Source of the DNA: Sepioteuthis lessoniana
Taxonomy: Eukaryota > Mollusca > Cephalopoda > Myopsida > Loliginidae
Length of the DNA: 64,000 nucleotides
Direction of reading: 5' to 3'
Assembly (NCBI GenBank): GCA_963585895.1
Contig: OY757939.1
Location: 30,585,809 to 30,649,808 of the forward strand
The position numbers were made by a program, and so were the translations under genes. Of this stretch, positions 11,691 to 21,082 are shown in pieces (positions within the stretch are counted from its first letter, which is position 1; the number at the start of each line of letters is the position of its first letter). The notes beneath the pieces were generated by a model that was not told where the DNA came from, did not search any database, and saw only the letters and a list, made by a program, of their open reading frames with translations.

Positions 11691-12930
11691 GCCCCTGAGA
11701 GGGGAAAAGTAAGATTTAATTTCCCTTCCCCTTCTGGGTTTGACTAACAAGCACAACGACTGACCGCTAAGGGCAGCCAGGATAAGATCAAACTACCTGC
11801 ACTCCATAACCGGGTGGACGGAGAAGGAATGTAGGTCATTGAGTAGCATGACCGGATGAGGTGGAGGAGGAGGAAGGAGCCAAATAGTTGGGCGAAGCCT
11901 TAGCGCCGGAAGTAGTATCCTTTTCGTCAGAGGAAATAAGGATAAGGTTTCTCAGTTCTTGCACAACAGTCGGCGTGAAGAAATGTGCTGAATTGTAGCC
12001 AAACTCCCGCGTCTCGCACACGAAAGGAATGGAAGTTCTTGGACAGCAGTCGGCGTAACGAGACGTGTGGAAACTGTCGCCGAAACTCCGGGGAAGAGCG
12101 GAAAGAATCTTTGGACAGAAGATAACTGGTGCCTTTCCGCCAGATTCTAAAGAAACGCCGCTCCCCCGTAAAAGAAAGGAATCTAGGAAATGAACTCTTC
12201 GAAAAAGATAAGTACATCTTAAAACTGTTTTTTTGTCCTAACCTTCCAAAATATTTGGAACTTATATGCATTAAGAAAAGGAAAGAAATAGACTGAAGAG
12301 ATTCGTTTCATAAACTGTAAACGAACGAGTGGACTTAACTATCTTTTCAAGTGTTAAAAGTAAAGAAAGAAAGAAGAAAGAAAGAAAAGAAAAAGAAGAG
12401 AGAGAGACATTTGTGTTTAAGACTGTCTGATGGTGTAATATAGCCGGCACCTTAAATATTTGTTTGGTCCTCAACAATCAAAATGTTGTTGTAGTTTAAA
12501 TGTTCCCTTATGTTCAAATATATTCGTTATGTTGTTTACCTATCGAGTTGCCTTCTTTTGCATATATCTTTTCCAGCTTCGTTCGCTTCAACTTATTCTC
12601 GCTAAGTGTCTTATTCGCCTTTAAAAACATTACACGGGAAATTGGAATTGCCGACTACAGTGAATAATATTTTATCTTAACCTAGAAGTCCATGTTTTTC
12701 GTTATCCGATAGGGGTAGGAAGACGAAAGGATTTGGTGACGTATGTAAAGTGAATTTGGAAACCCCTTGCCAGCGGTGGTCAGTCTAGCCCCAAATTAAC
12801 CCCCACATTATTTGCCAGTTCCCATATGCCCGAAAAAGAAATCTTAACTCGGACTTATTTTGCGAGGGCTCAAGTGCCAGACTACCCCGACGTCACACGT
12901 GCGTAAAATAAACTCCCGTCCTGGGATAAA
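11690..12930 (+). mobile_element. Dispersed repeat Y, copy 1
   Basis: Diverged similarity to 53290-54490 along most of its length. Both copies share a G-rich GGTGGAGGAGGAGG-like block, a duplicated 77-89 bp subunit, a purine-rich AAAGAAAGAAGAAAG stretch and a 3' third with TAACCTAGAAGT, GGGGTAG, TTGGTGACGTATGT, CCACATTATTTG and AAGTGCCAGAC. Here the subunits start at about 11956 and 12034 (AGTTCTTG(C/G)ACA(A/G)CAGTCGGCG). It carries no coding capacity. It could be an LTR or 5'UTR of an element. The RLE-type LINE frame begins about 100 bp downstream, but the second copy lacks that frame, so the association may be chance. Confidence 0.55.
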
Positions 12931-12981
12931 TATCTATGCACCGTTACGTTTTATAGACTTTTAAGATATTTTATTATATAG

Positions 12982-14870
12982 ATTCGATTCTGTACTTTCT
13001 ATGTTAAACTATTTCATATTTGTAATTATTTTAGAATATTGTCTGATGATCGGGAAGAAGTAAGATGTGATTTCAATTTCTGTTATCCTCCCCATATACA
13101 GTCATTATCTGATAAAGGTTTTGTAAGTGGTGCAGCTCTCTACGGGAACAGCAACGCATTACGCCTCCCCTGCAGCAGCCTCGTGGAAGAATTCAAAATC
13201 ACGAAGACAAGAGAACTGCTACAGTATACAGAGTCTGAAGATCCAAAGGTGGCGGCAGCAGGAATTCAGATAAGATCTGGCAGGAAGTGGAGTGCGAGGA
13301 AAGAGTTGCAAGTGGCGGAGGAGAGGCTTAGGCATAAAGATATCTTAGGGTCGATAGTTAAAGGCAGAGCAGGATTGGGATTTTTCCCCTCGACGCATAC
13401 CATCAGTGCCAAAGACAAGGAAAGACGCCATCTCATCCTAGAAGAAGTCCGAGAGGGCGTAGAAGAAGGGCGTTACGGCAAAATGGTCGGTCTGAGTCAG
13501 CAAGGAGCCTGGACAAGGAGGGAGGATGTAGAGAAGAAAAGGGTTACATGGTCAGATTCTTGGCGGCCGGATTTCAACGAGATACGATTCCTCATTAAAT
13601 CAGTGTATGATGTGTTACCGAGCCCAACGAACCTGCACATATGGGGGAAGATAGAGACCCCCAATTGTCAACTATGTGCTAGGAAAGGATCTTTACAACA
13701 TATCCTTAGTAGTTGCCCAAAAGCTTTGGGTGATGGTCGGTACCGTTGGCGTCACGATCAAGTACTCAAGGTAATTGCAAATGAGGTGACTAAAGCTATG
13801 AGGGCTAGTAAACATCAACCAGGAAAATTGAAGCAAATCAATTTCGTAAAAGCAGGAGAGAAGATACAGAGGAAGAGGAGAGAGAAAACGAATCTGTTAT
13901 CTTCCGCGGACGATTGGCAGTTAACAGTGGATCTGGAGACTCAGCTGAAGTTCCCCAGACACATAGCTGTAACATCGCTAAGACCGGACCTGATATTGCA
14001 CTCTGATAACACAAAGCAGTGCATTATTTGGGAGCTGACTGTGTCATGGGAGGAATATATCACTCTCGCTAATGAGAGGAAGAGGTCCAAATACCAAGAA
14101 CTGGTCGAACAATGTCAACAAAAGTCATGGAAGATTCATTATACCCCGCAGAAGTTGGTTGCAGGGGCTTTGCTGGACAGAGCCCTTGCAAAAATTGGCA
14201 TAGTCGGTGCAGCAAGAGTGAGAGCGCTGAAGGACATCACCAACGCAGTTCTGAAGGCGTCAAAGTGGATTTGGCTTAAGAGATCAGAGCCATGGAAGAA
14301 ATAAAGAGGACGTTGGAGGAGCCTAAAGAATTAAGACTAAGATACACATTACAAACCATAAATGCATAATAAGTTAATACTAAGTTAGGATAGTCGGAAT
14401 GTCGGGGGGAGGGGTTGAGAATAATTGGCGTTTGGGAGGGGGATGGACATTTTATTCTATTTTATTTATTTATTTTTTTAATAATCAGTTTTTTTTGTTT
14501 TTTTTTTCTTTTTTTTATTATTATTATTTTTTCTTCTTCCTCGTATACTGGCTATGGTCCGCTACGATTTAAGGTAATTTATTTGCCAGCGGTCAGGAGC
14601 AGTGTTAGCTAATTGATTGAAACCTAATTGCAAATAGTTCATGGGACGAAGGAGGGGGGGGGGACTGGAGATAGGTTCGAAATAGTAATAAATTAGAATG
14701 TAAGGAGTTGATTAGAGTCGCGTTTTTGTTTTTGTTTTTTTTAGGAATATGCATTAGATTGGTAATATGAGCATAGGTTAATGATAAACGGGGAGAAAAA
14801 CTTTGGCAAAAAGCATGAGTTAATCTGTAGCAATTAATCTCGTGAGCCAAATAAACGGGATTATTATAAT
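12982..14870 (+). mobile_element. 5'-truncated LINE with zinc finger and restriction-like endonuclease
   Basis: A LINE remnant keeping the post-RT C-terminal half and a probable 3'UTR. The open frame runs from just after a TAG at 12979 to 14304. The 3'UTR is T-rich, contains AATAAA in AGCCAAATAAACGGGATT (near 14850), and is followed by A/T-rich DNA. No RT palm motifs lie upstream. The 5' end falls in AT-rich DNA near 13.0 kb, consistent with 5' truncation during target-primed reverse transcription. No target duplication was identified. Confidence 0.65.
13039..14304 (+). CDS. LINE C-terminal protein: CCHC zinc finger plus PD-(D/E)xK-like endonuclease
   Basis: About 420 residues with no stop. 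The first codon counted is TTG, and the frame is open from 12982, so no true start is present. A finger C-x2-C-x7-H-x4-C lies at residues 210-226. It is followed by RWRHD (236-240), then RPD (315-317) and ELTV (332-335) spaced like the PD...(D/E) core of restriction-like endonucleases, and KYQEL at 351. CCHC followed by such an endonuclease after the RT is the arrangement of R2/R4/Hero-type non-LTR elements. The N-terminal 200 residues (LPCSSLVEEFK, VYDVLPSPTNLHIWG) resemble a protein family widespread in fish, cnidarian and mollusc genomes that is usually left uncharacterised. Target-site cleavage is the expected family role. This truncated copy lacks RT and cannot mobilise itself. Confidence 0.7.
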   Translation: MSDDREEVRCDFNFCYPPHIQSLSDKGFVSGAALYGNSNALRLPCSSLVEEFKITKTRELLQYTESEDPKVAAAGIQIRSGRKWSARKELQVAEERLRHKDILGSIVKGRAGLGFFPSTHTISAKDKERRHLILEEVREGVEEGRYGKMVGLSQQGAWTRREDVEKKRVTWSDSWRPDFNEIRFLIKSVYDVLPSPTNLHIWGKIETPNCQLCARKGSLQHILSSCPKALGDGRYRWRHDQVLKVIANEVTKAMRASKHQPGKLKQINFVKAGEKIQRKRREKTNLLSSADDWQLTVDLETQLKFPRHIAVTSLRPDLILHSDNTKQCIIWELTVSWEEYITLANERKRSKYQELVEQCQQKSWKIHYTPQKLVAGALLDRALAKIGIVGAARVRALKDITNAVLKASKWIWLKRSEPWKK

Positions 14871-15095
14871 TATTTTTTAATTCTTTTTTTTTTGCGAATA
14901 GGGGTATAAGGTAAAGTTAAAGACTGACTGAATAGTTTTGAGCGGGGGATTAATTCATGTTAGTTTAGTAGTATTAGTATAGGACAGATTTGGCGGGAAA
15001 TTCGTGTAAGTCTAATGAAATGTAAATCATGGACACGGACGAGTATTAAAATAACATCTTACCTCGGTACCGATTCCGGAAGTAGCAGGGAATAT
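14305..15095. other. 3'UTR of the RLE LINE and spacer to LINE-1
   Basis: T-rich non-coding DNA (14455-14545) with a G run at 14655-14664. The stretch 14870-15095 has no recognised content. Confidence 0.5.
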
Positions 15096-15801
15096 TTATT
15101 GTAATAAAAGTTTACAAATGTGGCACGAGGCCTAAAAAATGGAGGGGGAAGGCTGGTCTACACTATCCTAATCTCTAACTTAACTAGACTCATTCACTGA
15201 CCAATACATATCTCCAAATTAAAAAACACCAAAATACCTCAATAAAACATATCACTTTCAAACTACATTCACCAAAACTACACTAGCGCTCAATGGACTT
15301 CTAAATTTAATCCCATATTTACAGTGTGAGGGGGAGGGGAACAATTTAAAAAAACTAAACGAAAGCTATATACATATTTATTTACAATTCCCCTAAAAAC
15401 GAAAGTGAACAAAACATATACATTATGATGGTTAGTATGGGGTCCCCCCCACGTACTAAGATATGGCAGAAAGAGGAGTTAACCAGTCGAAAATAGTGTC
15501 GAAGGAGGAAAAATAAATAAATAGGATAAAAGAATGGTAAAAAAAATAAGTAAACAATAATTACATGAAATAACATAAGCCCTCCATCGCACTCCTGGAG
15601 AACTCCAATTCCTGTCATCTAACAGAGGGGAAGGGAAGGGAGAGTGAAACAAAAGAAGGAGACAAAAAGAAGGGGGGCCCCAATGACCTTGCATACTCTA
15701 GCTAAGTTAACTAAATTAGGAACAAAATAAATCAAAAATGGCCTAAAAAAATCGAACTTACCTGGGCTGGGTGGTCATGCCCTTCCGGTAACTCAATATT
15801 C
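15095..15801 (-). other. 3'UTR of LINE-1
   Basis: Minus-strand non-coding tail. The end (GGCCTCGTGCCACATTTGTA then CAATAAATATTCC) resembles the end of LINE-2 (AAGGCCTTGTGCCTTCCTGTA then GGAAATAAATTATT), supporting both 3' boundaries. No poly(A) tail is visible at the junction. Confidence 0.55.
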
Positions 15802-16550
15802 TTACGTCACTGGGATGTCTAACCTGAAAATAAGGTTGGCTCCTACCACGCGACACAGGCGCGCAACAGTCACCCACCTTTCGCCAAACTCCAGCGAAGA
15901 GAGTCTCTTTCTCTCAGACCGGATTTTGACTTTAATTTGGTGTTTAAAAAATGCCACCAGGGTCTGAGAAGAAAAAGACTCATCCTCGAAGAGTTCCTTC
16001 TTTCTCGTCGTCCAAATCACGACACGCATAACGCCGAGTAAGCAGAGAAACACATAATGTTCCTGTCTGTTCAACTTCGGTACCACATTGCTGCACACAG
16101 AACTGGCTTCCAGGACAAAGAACTTTCCATTGAGGATGCGGACCATGTAGCCTTCAAGAAGCTTGCACAGCGGCCGTACGACCGGGCAGTGAAAGAAGGC
16201 GTGACCAATAGTCTCCTCCAAATCACCGCACCGGCCGCACTCAGGCGAAATAGCCTGTTGCGCTGCAAACAATCTCTTGCCGACCCAGAGGGCATTCTGA
16301 ATGACCAGCTAGGTGAGGGAAGCCTCGTCATTATTGAGACACCTCATCCTGGGGGCCCAAGGCCACAGTAAGCGACCCTCCGCCTCCGTCACACCGAGCT
16401 CGCCAATCAGACCATCGCTAGCGGTCCCCCTGACTAAACAACGATATAATGCCCTACTCGACAACGGCCGGCTGTCAGAGAGACCTGTCTGCAGCCGAGA
16501 GAGAACTTTCAAAGCATGCCGGCACTCGCGATAGAAGGGGCATTCACGTC
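15802..16550 (-). pseudogene. LINE-1 ORF2 C-terminal region with cysteine finger
   Basis: The frame at 16272-15802 shows CGRCGDLEETIGHAFFHC, a C-x2-C-x8-H-x4-C finger, then VVIWTTRKKELFED and FFKHQIKVKIRSERKRL. These match LINE-2 in order and spacing (CPRCGSGLEETAEHAFYYC, MVIWITRKKGLYDD). The segment just upstream (16512-16309) reads SRALYRCLVRGTASDGL, matching LINE-2 KELYRELVVGSASDSL, but in a different frame, so at least one frameshift separates them. Nucleic-acid binding after the RT is the expected role. Confidence 0.75.
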
Positions 16551-16554
16551 TGGG

Positions 16555-18076
16555 CTACCGATGGGCCTCCCCGTCAGCAGAATGCACACTTCTTAGCGAC
16601 GGGAAAGATTGTTTAGCGTCTTCTTTCCAGACGCTTCCCGCCGCCGTATCTCGTGAACATATCCGGTCTAGGAAAGTAAGACGCAAAGTATGGCGCCGTG
16701 CCTCGACGTTAGGCACACCGAGACCGCCTTCGGAAGGGTGAAGGTAACAGATCTCCCGTCGCACCAAAGGATGTCTCTTAGCCCAGAGAAACTGGAAGAG
16801 AATCCTTTCCAGCTTGAATAGGATGGTGGGCGGGATAGGAAGCACTGAAAGTCGGTATACGGCTAGGGAGTAGATGTGCGAACAGCACACCTCTACCCGA
16901 CCCTTAAGGGGGAGCCTTCTCCGCAGCCACAACTCAGTTGCAGCTACGACCTTTTCCAGTACTTCCGACCAATTTTTCTCCAATTGAAGATCAGGCCCGA
17001 ACCAGACGCCGAGTATCTTGCACGGACCGTCTTTCCAAATGAAGGTACCGGGAAGGGCACAGCCTTTCCACGAGCCCAACCGCAAGCCAACAGACTTTTC
17101 GCGGTTAATCTTGGCCCCTGTTACAGCTTCGTACCTTCCGATTTCTTTGCTCACCTCCTCCACCTCGGCACTGCTCGTTACAAGCACGCTGACGTCGTCA
17201 GCGTATGCAGTGTACCTGGCTACCTCACTGGCGCCAGGTAGCGTGAGGCCACGTAGGACCGGGTTCGCCTTTAGCTTGCGCAGAAAAAGCTCTAGCGCAG
17301 GGATGTAGAGCATTGGCGATAACGGGCAACCTTGACGAATCGATCGAGTCAGAGTGAAGGGCTCCGACCTTACCCCATTCACCTACACCATGACTCCGGG
17401 GGACGCATAAAGGAGACGTATCCTGCCTCATCCAGTTGTTATAGATGGTTGCCAGCAAGGGGACAAACATGTGCGACAACCTCAAGAACACTTCGTAGGG
17501 CAGACCATCAATTCCGGGAGACTTATCCAGCCCGACCGACTTCAGTGCATCCTGAATCTCCTCCTCCTTTATGCGCCCCTCACACCCAGCCGCTTCAGTC
17601 GCCGAAAGGCGAGGGAAGTCGGCAAGATAGGTGTCGAACTGAGCAGAACTCAGTCCGGGCTCCCTAGTGAAAAGCTTCAAGAAATACTGCCGAAACTCCC
17701 CACAGATATCTCCGTTTGTAGTTCGACGTTGCCCCTCCGGCGATGTGACACTGGCGATATGCCGATCTGTTGCATGCCTGAGTTCCTCGGCCCGTAGTTC
17801 CTGGGCCATATTCATCGCCTCGCACGACATTCTTTTTAACCTAGCCCTAACTACCAGAGCTTGGTACTCCTTAATTTGCAAGGAGGCCAGCTCGGCCTTA
17901 GCTATGTTAACTTGCCCACTATCTCCCGCCAAAACCGCCCTATCTAGCTTATCCTTAATCGAGCTTTGCTCCGCTACCCTGGCTGACTTGAGTCTCCTAC
18001 CATAGTCGGCAGCAAAGGATCTAATGCTATCGTTAAGGTTAGCCCACCACCTATTTCCCATAATAGCCCCCGTCAA
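16555..18076 (-). pseudogene. LINE-1 ORF2 reverse transcriptase, core deleted
   Basis: Upstream part: TYLADFPRLSATEAAGCEG, SVGLDKSPGIDGLPYEVFLR and IYNNWMRQ (RT motifs 0-1). The sequence then jumps near 17415 to LYASPGVMV, a TAG stop, VNGVRSEP, SIRQGCPLSP (motif B) and YTAYADDVSVLV (motif C, catalytic YADD), followed by ILGVWFGPDLQLEKNW. Compared with LINE-2, which keeps this part, about 340 bp including motif A (the first catalytic aspartate) are gone, and the frame changes at the junction. The enzyme cannot work. The first reading frame ends in unrelated residues after the jump. Confidence 0.85.
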
Positions 18077-18096
18077 TTCCCGCTTTATCGTTAGTT

Positions 18097-18873
18097 CTAG
18101 TTGGTTCCGGAAGTCAGCCTCGCCAAAATGGAGAAGTTGAACTTCCAGTAACCAGACAACCTAATCGACACACATAAAAATTTGTGGTCGGAATTTTTGT
18201 ACGGCTCAAAACTTGGACCACTTAAATAGTCTAAGTCGACTCGCTTAACTAACACTCGGTCCAAATAGCTATACAGCTGGGCCGAGGCGCCCCTACCGGT
18301 CCAAGTCCAAACTATCTTATTTGGATGCCTTTCGCGAAATTTGTCCACCAGATCAAATTTCTGAACAAACTCACGAAAATGTCTGGCATCCAAGGAGTTA
18401 GTACCCGTACTAGTAGCCCCTCTATCTAAGTTGGGATCAAGGACGGCGTTCCAATCTCCCACTAGAATTACCCGCTTTGACGGAACGACGTACGGCTCGA
18501 TGCGCCGGAAAAAGGCAGGAAGCTCACTGGTAGCATTGGGTCCATAAACCCCAATCAATCGAAACGCCTTATCCTTTATGGTAACATCCAGAACACAAAG
18601 TCTTCCCGCCGGATCTGAAAGAACAAGAGCACACGAAGCGTCCAGACGTCTACTTACCAGCCAGGTGACACCTCTAGAACGACCATCAAAGCATGCTGAG
18701 AAGGACAAATAGTCCCTCGCCAGAATACCTTCATGGAAGTTGAAGTCGAAGTGAGTCTCCTGTAAACAACAAATATCAATGCCGCGACGTTGGAGGTATA
18801 ACAATAATTGGGATCGCTTAGAATCCGACCTCAGGCCGCGGCCATTTAAACTAGCCAACCTTAGATCCATCAT
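18097..18873 (-). pseudogene. LINE-1 ORF2 endonuclease domain (APE type)
   Basis: The start is ATG-ATG at 18873, 5 nt after the ORF1 stop. Motifs in order are LRLASLNGRGL (Asn, metal site), CCLQETHF (catalytic Glu), RLIGVYGPN, VILVGDWNAVLDP (GDxN), VWTWTG, LYSYLDRVLV and NSDHKFL (terminal SDH). This is the full set for an exonuclease-endonuclease-phosphatase fold that nicks target DNA for reverse transcription. The domain itself is open. The break into the RT frame comes near 18090, where the reading shifts. Residues correspond well to LINE-2 but with many substitutions. Confidence 0.88.
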
Positions 18874-18878
18874 GAAAA

Positions 18879-19760
18879 TTACAGGGGTTGAGTGCCCGGA
18901 TTGAACATGGCTGGGGTCAGGATTCCGACGGTCTGGCTCATGGATCCTGTGGCCATCTCATTATCGATGGCTTCGTCATGAGCGAGACCCCCGACGTCCC
19001 GCGGAAAGGTTAGTTTAAGTTCCCTATAAAGGGAGGGGTGTAAAACAACAGGGACCCTCCCAACGAGCCCCTTACAAGATGAAAGATCGTCCTTAAGGAA
19101 TGATAAAGGGCCGAGGGCCTCGTTAGCCTCTCCTCGCATTTTCATCACTCCTTCCGACCCTCGGCCCTTTCGGATGACGGTGGTGATCCATGAGTTCGGA
19201 AAATTTTTTGGGGTCCTCCACATTACGTCCATTAACTTCCTTGAAGTTGTGGAGGACCCTTAAATCTTTCAACAGCTGCGGCTGGACCTTGTGAAGACGA
19301 TCCAGAGCCCCCTCATCCACCCGGCAGATGTTCGTTCCGGTATGATGACGAGGTTTTTCTTTCTTGTTTTTGTGTTTTGGGACCTCATCCCCCGAACTGT
19401 CGATTGATGAGCTCCGGTGCCGTTTCTTTGGTGTGGTGGAAGGTGAAGATGCTGCTGCTGTTGCTGGTGGCGATGGTCTTGCTGGAGGAGACTCCAACGG
19501 CAGCGGAGGGGGATGGGTCCCTTTTTTCTCTGTACTAAGACAGACATGAGAGGTGGAGGCTTGGATCTATGAGGTGGTGTAGTTGGTGGTGGTCTGATGA
19601 TTCGGGGTTGTCTTGGTGACGAAGGGGTGGAATGAGAGGGCCCTGGTCGCGGAGCCGATTTCCGCTCCTGGTCCAGCCGCTTTTTGAAGTCCATTAATTT
19701 TTCGAACTTCTCCCGGCCTGGGCTGAAAGATCTGACCTTGGGAGGAGTGCGCTGTTTAGG
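18879..19760 (-). pseudogene. LINE-1 ORF1 C-terminal half, frameshifted
   Basis: Three overlapping minus-strand frames (19694-19269, 19497-19123, 19232-18879) carry successive parts. First is a low-complexity Pro/Ser/Thr/His-rich linker, then a basic stretch (KKRHRSSSIDSSGDEVPK), then a conserved end (GRVPVVLHPSLYRELKLTF, DVGGLAHDEAI, GSMSQTVGILTPAMF). The last block matches LINE-2 (GRVPILVHPSLYRAIKLKF, GSLRQAVGILTPKDF). At least two frameshifts are needed to join them. The conserved end probably serves RNA binding or assembly, an inference from position only. Confidence 0.7.
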
Positions 19761-19885
19761 TGGGGTCTTAGGTGGGAGTTTGTTTTTGGGTGGAGATGAT
19801 GATTTCTGGGCATATGAGGGTGGAATGCTAGTGTTGGACTTTTTTGAGGGGGGGTTGAACTGTCGGTGCCCACCTGGGACGACTT

Positions 19886-20242
19886 TTAGGAGCGAGGATC
19901 CTCAGGTTGGAGCTTCCTCCCACCTTTTCCCACAGTCAGCCACTCGGCCTTCGCCTCTTCGGAGTTAACCGTAGGGGACGAAGGGGGAGTGGGGTTTTTT
20001 TTAACCGCTGGTGTGGGCGAGACTACGGGAGCCTCCTTTTCTGTGTTGGTTTTAACAACAGGTGAGAGGGTACCGGGTTTGTGGTCGGGCTTCTTTGGGG
20101 CCTTCTTCCCCGGGCAAACTGCGGAGAGGTGACCAATCTCGCAACAGTACCAGCAGGCGGGTTTCCTTCCTGATACTATGACAGGAAGCCTGCGCCCTTC
20201 CACCTCCAACCAGTTGGGAACGGAGTAGAAGGTTTTCATGTC
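19886..20242 (-). pseudogene. LINE-1 ORF1 zinc-knuckle segment after a premature stop
   Basis: It lies in the same frame as the upstream ORF1 and is separated from it only by TGA at 20245-20243. CWYCCEIGHLSAVCPGKK is a C-x2-C-x4-H-x4-C zinc knuckle, as in gag-like ORF1 proteins, preceded by VEGRRLPVIVSGRKPA. LINE-2 has the counterpart CWGCKQVGHIAKFC. A Pro/Lys/Thr-rich linker follows, ending at a stop at 19886. Expected role: RNA binding in the ribonucleoprotein particle. Confidence 0.78.
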
Positions 20243-20980
20243 TCACATTATGTCAAACCTCCATTCCCCACGCATTCCATCGTGTGTCGCAGAGACGATG
20301 TCGCCAAATTGTAGCATGTACGCGGCTAAATTTGCGTCTCGAAGGTAGCTAGGGACCTCGTATATTGATACCGTGGTCCACCGTCGCCCCATATATTCGT
20401 TTCTAAAAAAATATTCCTTGTTCTCTAAGGATTTTTTTGTTAGAGCGACGGCTTCTTCTACAGTCGGTAACAATATATCCCAGAAAGCGTAAGAGGCACC
20501 AGCTATTATGGCTTGTGCCTTTACGCCCAGGCTGGAAATCTGACGGAGAACCATGTCTTTGGCGGGTTTAACGATTTTCCTGGATCGTTTATCCACAACA
20601 AAGACAGACACCGTTCTTTTTTTCTGGTCTTGTCTTACCTCCTCCAAATTGAACATAAGGCCATGCTCCTGTACTTCACTGGAGATAGCCTTTGCTCGCT
20701 GGAGCAAGTCGTCGACATCGACCTGTATTTTCGGGTTTGCTGTCCAACTGTTTTCATTTTTTTCCTTTTCTTTTTCGCTTGGTGAATTGGTAGGTGCATT
20801 TTTGTCAGGGGAGGGTTGTTTTTTTGGTGGCGATTTTTCTTTTTTTTGGTGTTGGTCAGGGGGAGGGGCATTTTTGTCACAAGGTGACTCTTTTTTCCCC
20901 TTTTTCACCTGGGGGGGAGGGTCACCCTTAATAGGGGAAAATAACGCCTTTATGGCCGAGCCGTCTGGCCGGCCGGCCAT
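20243..20980 (-). pseudogene. LINE-1 ORF1 N-terminal half (gag-like)
   Basis: The best start is ATG at 20980 (MAGRPDGSAIKALFSPIKG). An upstream in-frame extension to 21079 begins with TTG and is T-rich leader. Residues 1-90 are Lys/Pro/Ser/Glu-rich and disordered. The second half has VDVDDLLQRAKAISSE, RTVSVFVVDKRSRKIV and RRWTTVSIYEVPSYLRDANLAAYML, which looks like an RNA-recognition-type fold, a common feature of LINE ORF1. It ends at a TGA (DIM then stop), probably a mutated codon because the zinc knuckle continues in frame. Confidence 0.7.
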
Positions 20981-21082
20981 AAATGATAGGCTTGGTGGAA
21001 AAAAAGAAGTGGGGTGTAAATATGTAAAGAACAAAAAAAAATGGAAAGAGGAAAAAAAAAACTTACCTTGATTTTCCAACCA

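Larger units (their letters stand above)
15095..21080 (-). mobile_element. LINE-1: nearly full-length two-ORF APE-type LINE, defective
   Basis: On the minus strand the order is a short pyrimidine-rich leader, ORF1 (20980 to 18879), a 5-nt gap, ORF2 (18873 to 15802) and a ~700-bp 3'UTR ending near an AATAAA (about 15105). ORF1 has a zinc knuckle. ORF2 has an apurinic-type endonuclease, RT and a C-terminal cysteine finger. Defects are an in-frame TGA and frameshifts in ORF1, a large deletion in the RT core, and frameshifts toward the C-terminus. The domain set fits I-superfamily or Tx1-like LINEs, and I do not assign a clade. A related element, LINE-2, starts immediately to its right in the opposite orientation. 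Confidence 0.8.

Noticed and set aside
19364..19968. Gly-rich plus-strand frames
   Set aside because: They are antisense shadows of the LINE-1 ORF1 linker.
15757..21069. GTAAGT-type splice donor matches on the minus strand near 15060, 15760 and 21065 (CAG or AAG before GTAAGT)
   Set aside because: Short motifs expected by chance. No matching acceptor or spliced structure can be shown, and the element is an unspliced LINE.
20553..21071. 172-codon plus frame opposite LINE-1 ORF1
   Set aside because: Antisense of a real ORF1 with low-complexity Phe/Ser/Gly content and no motif.
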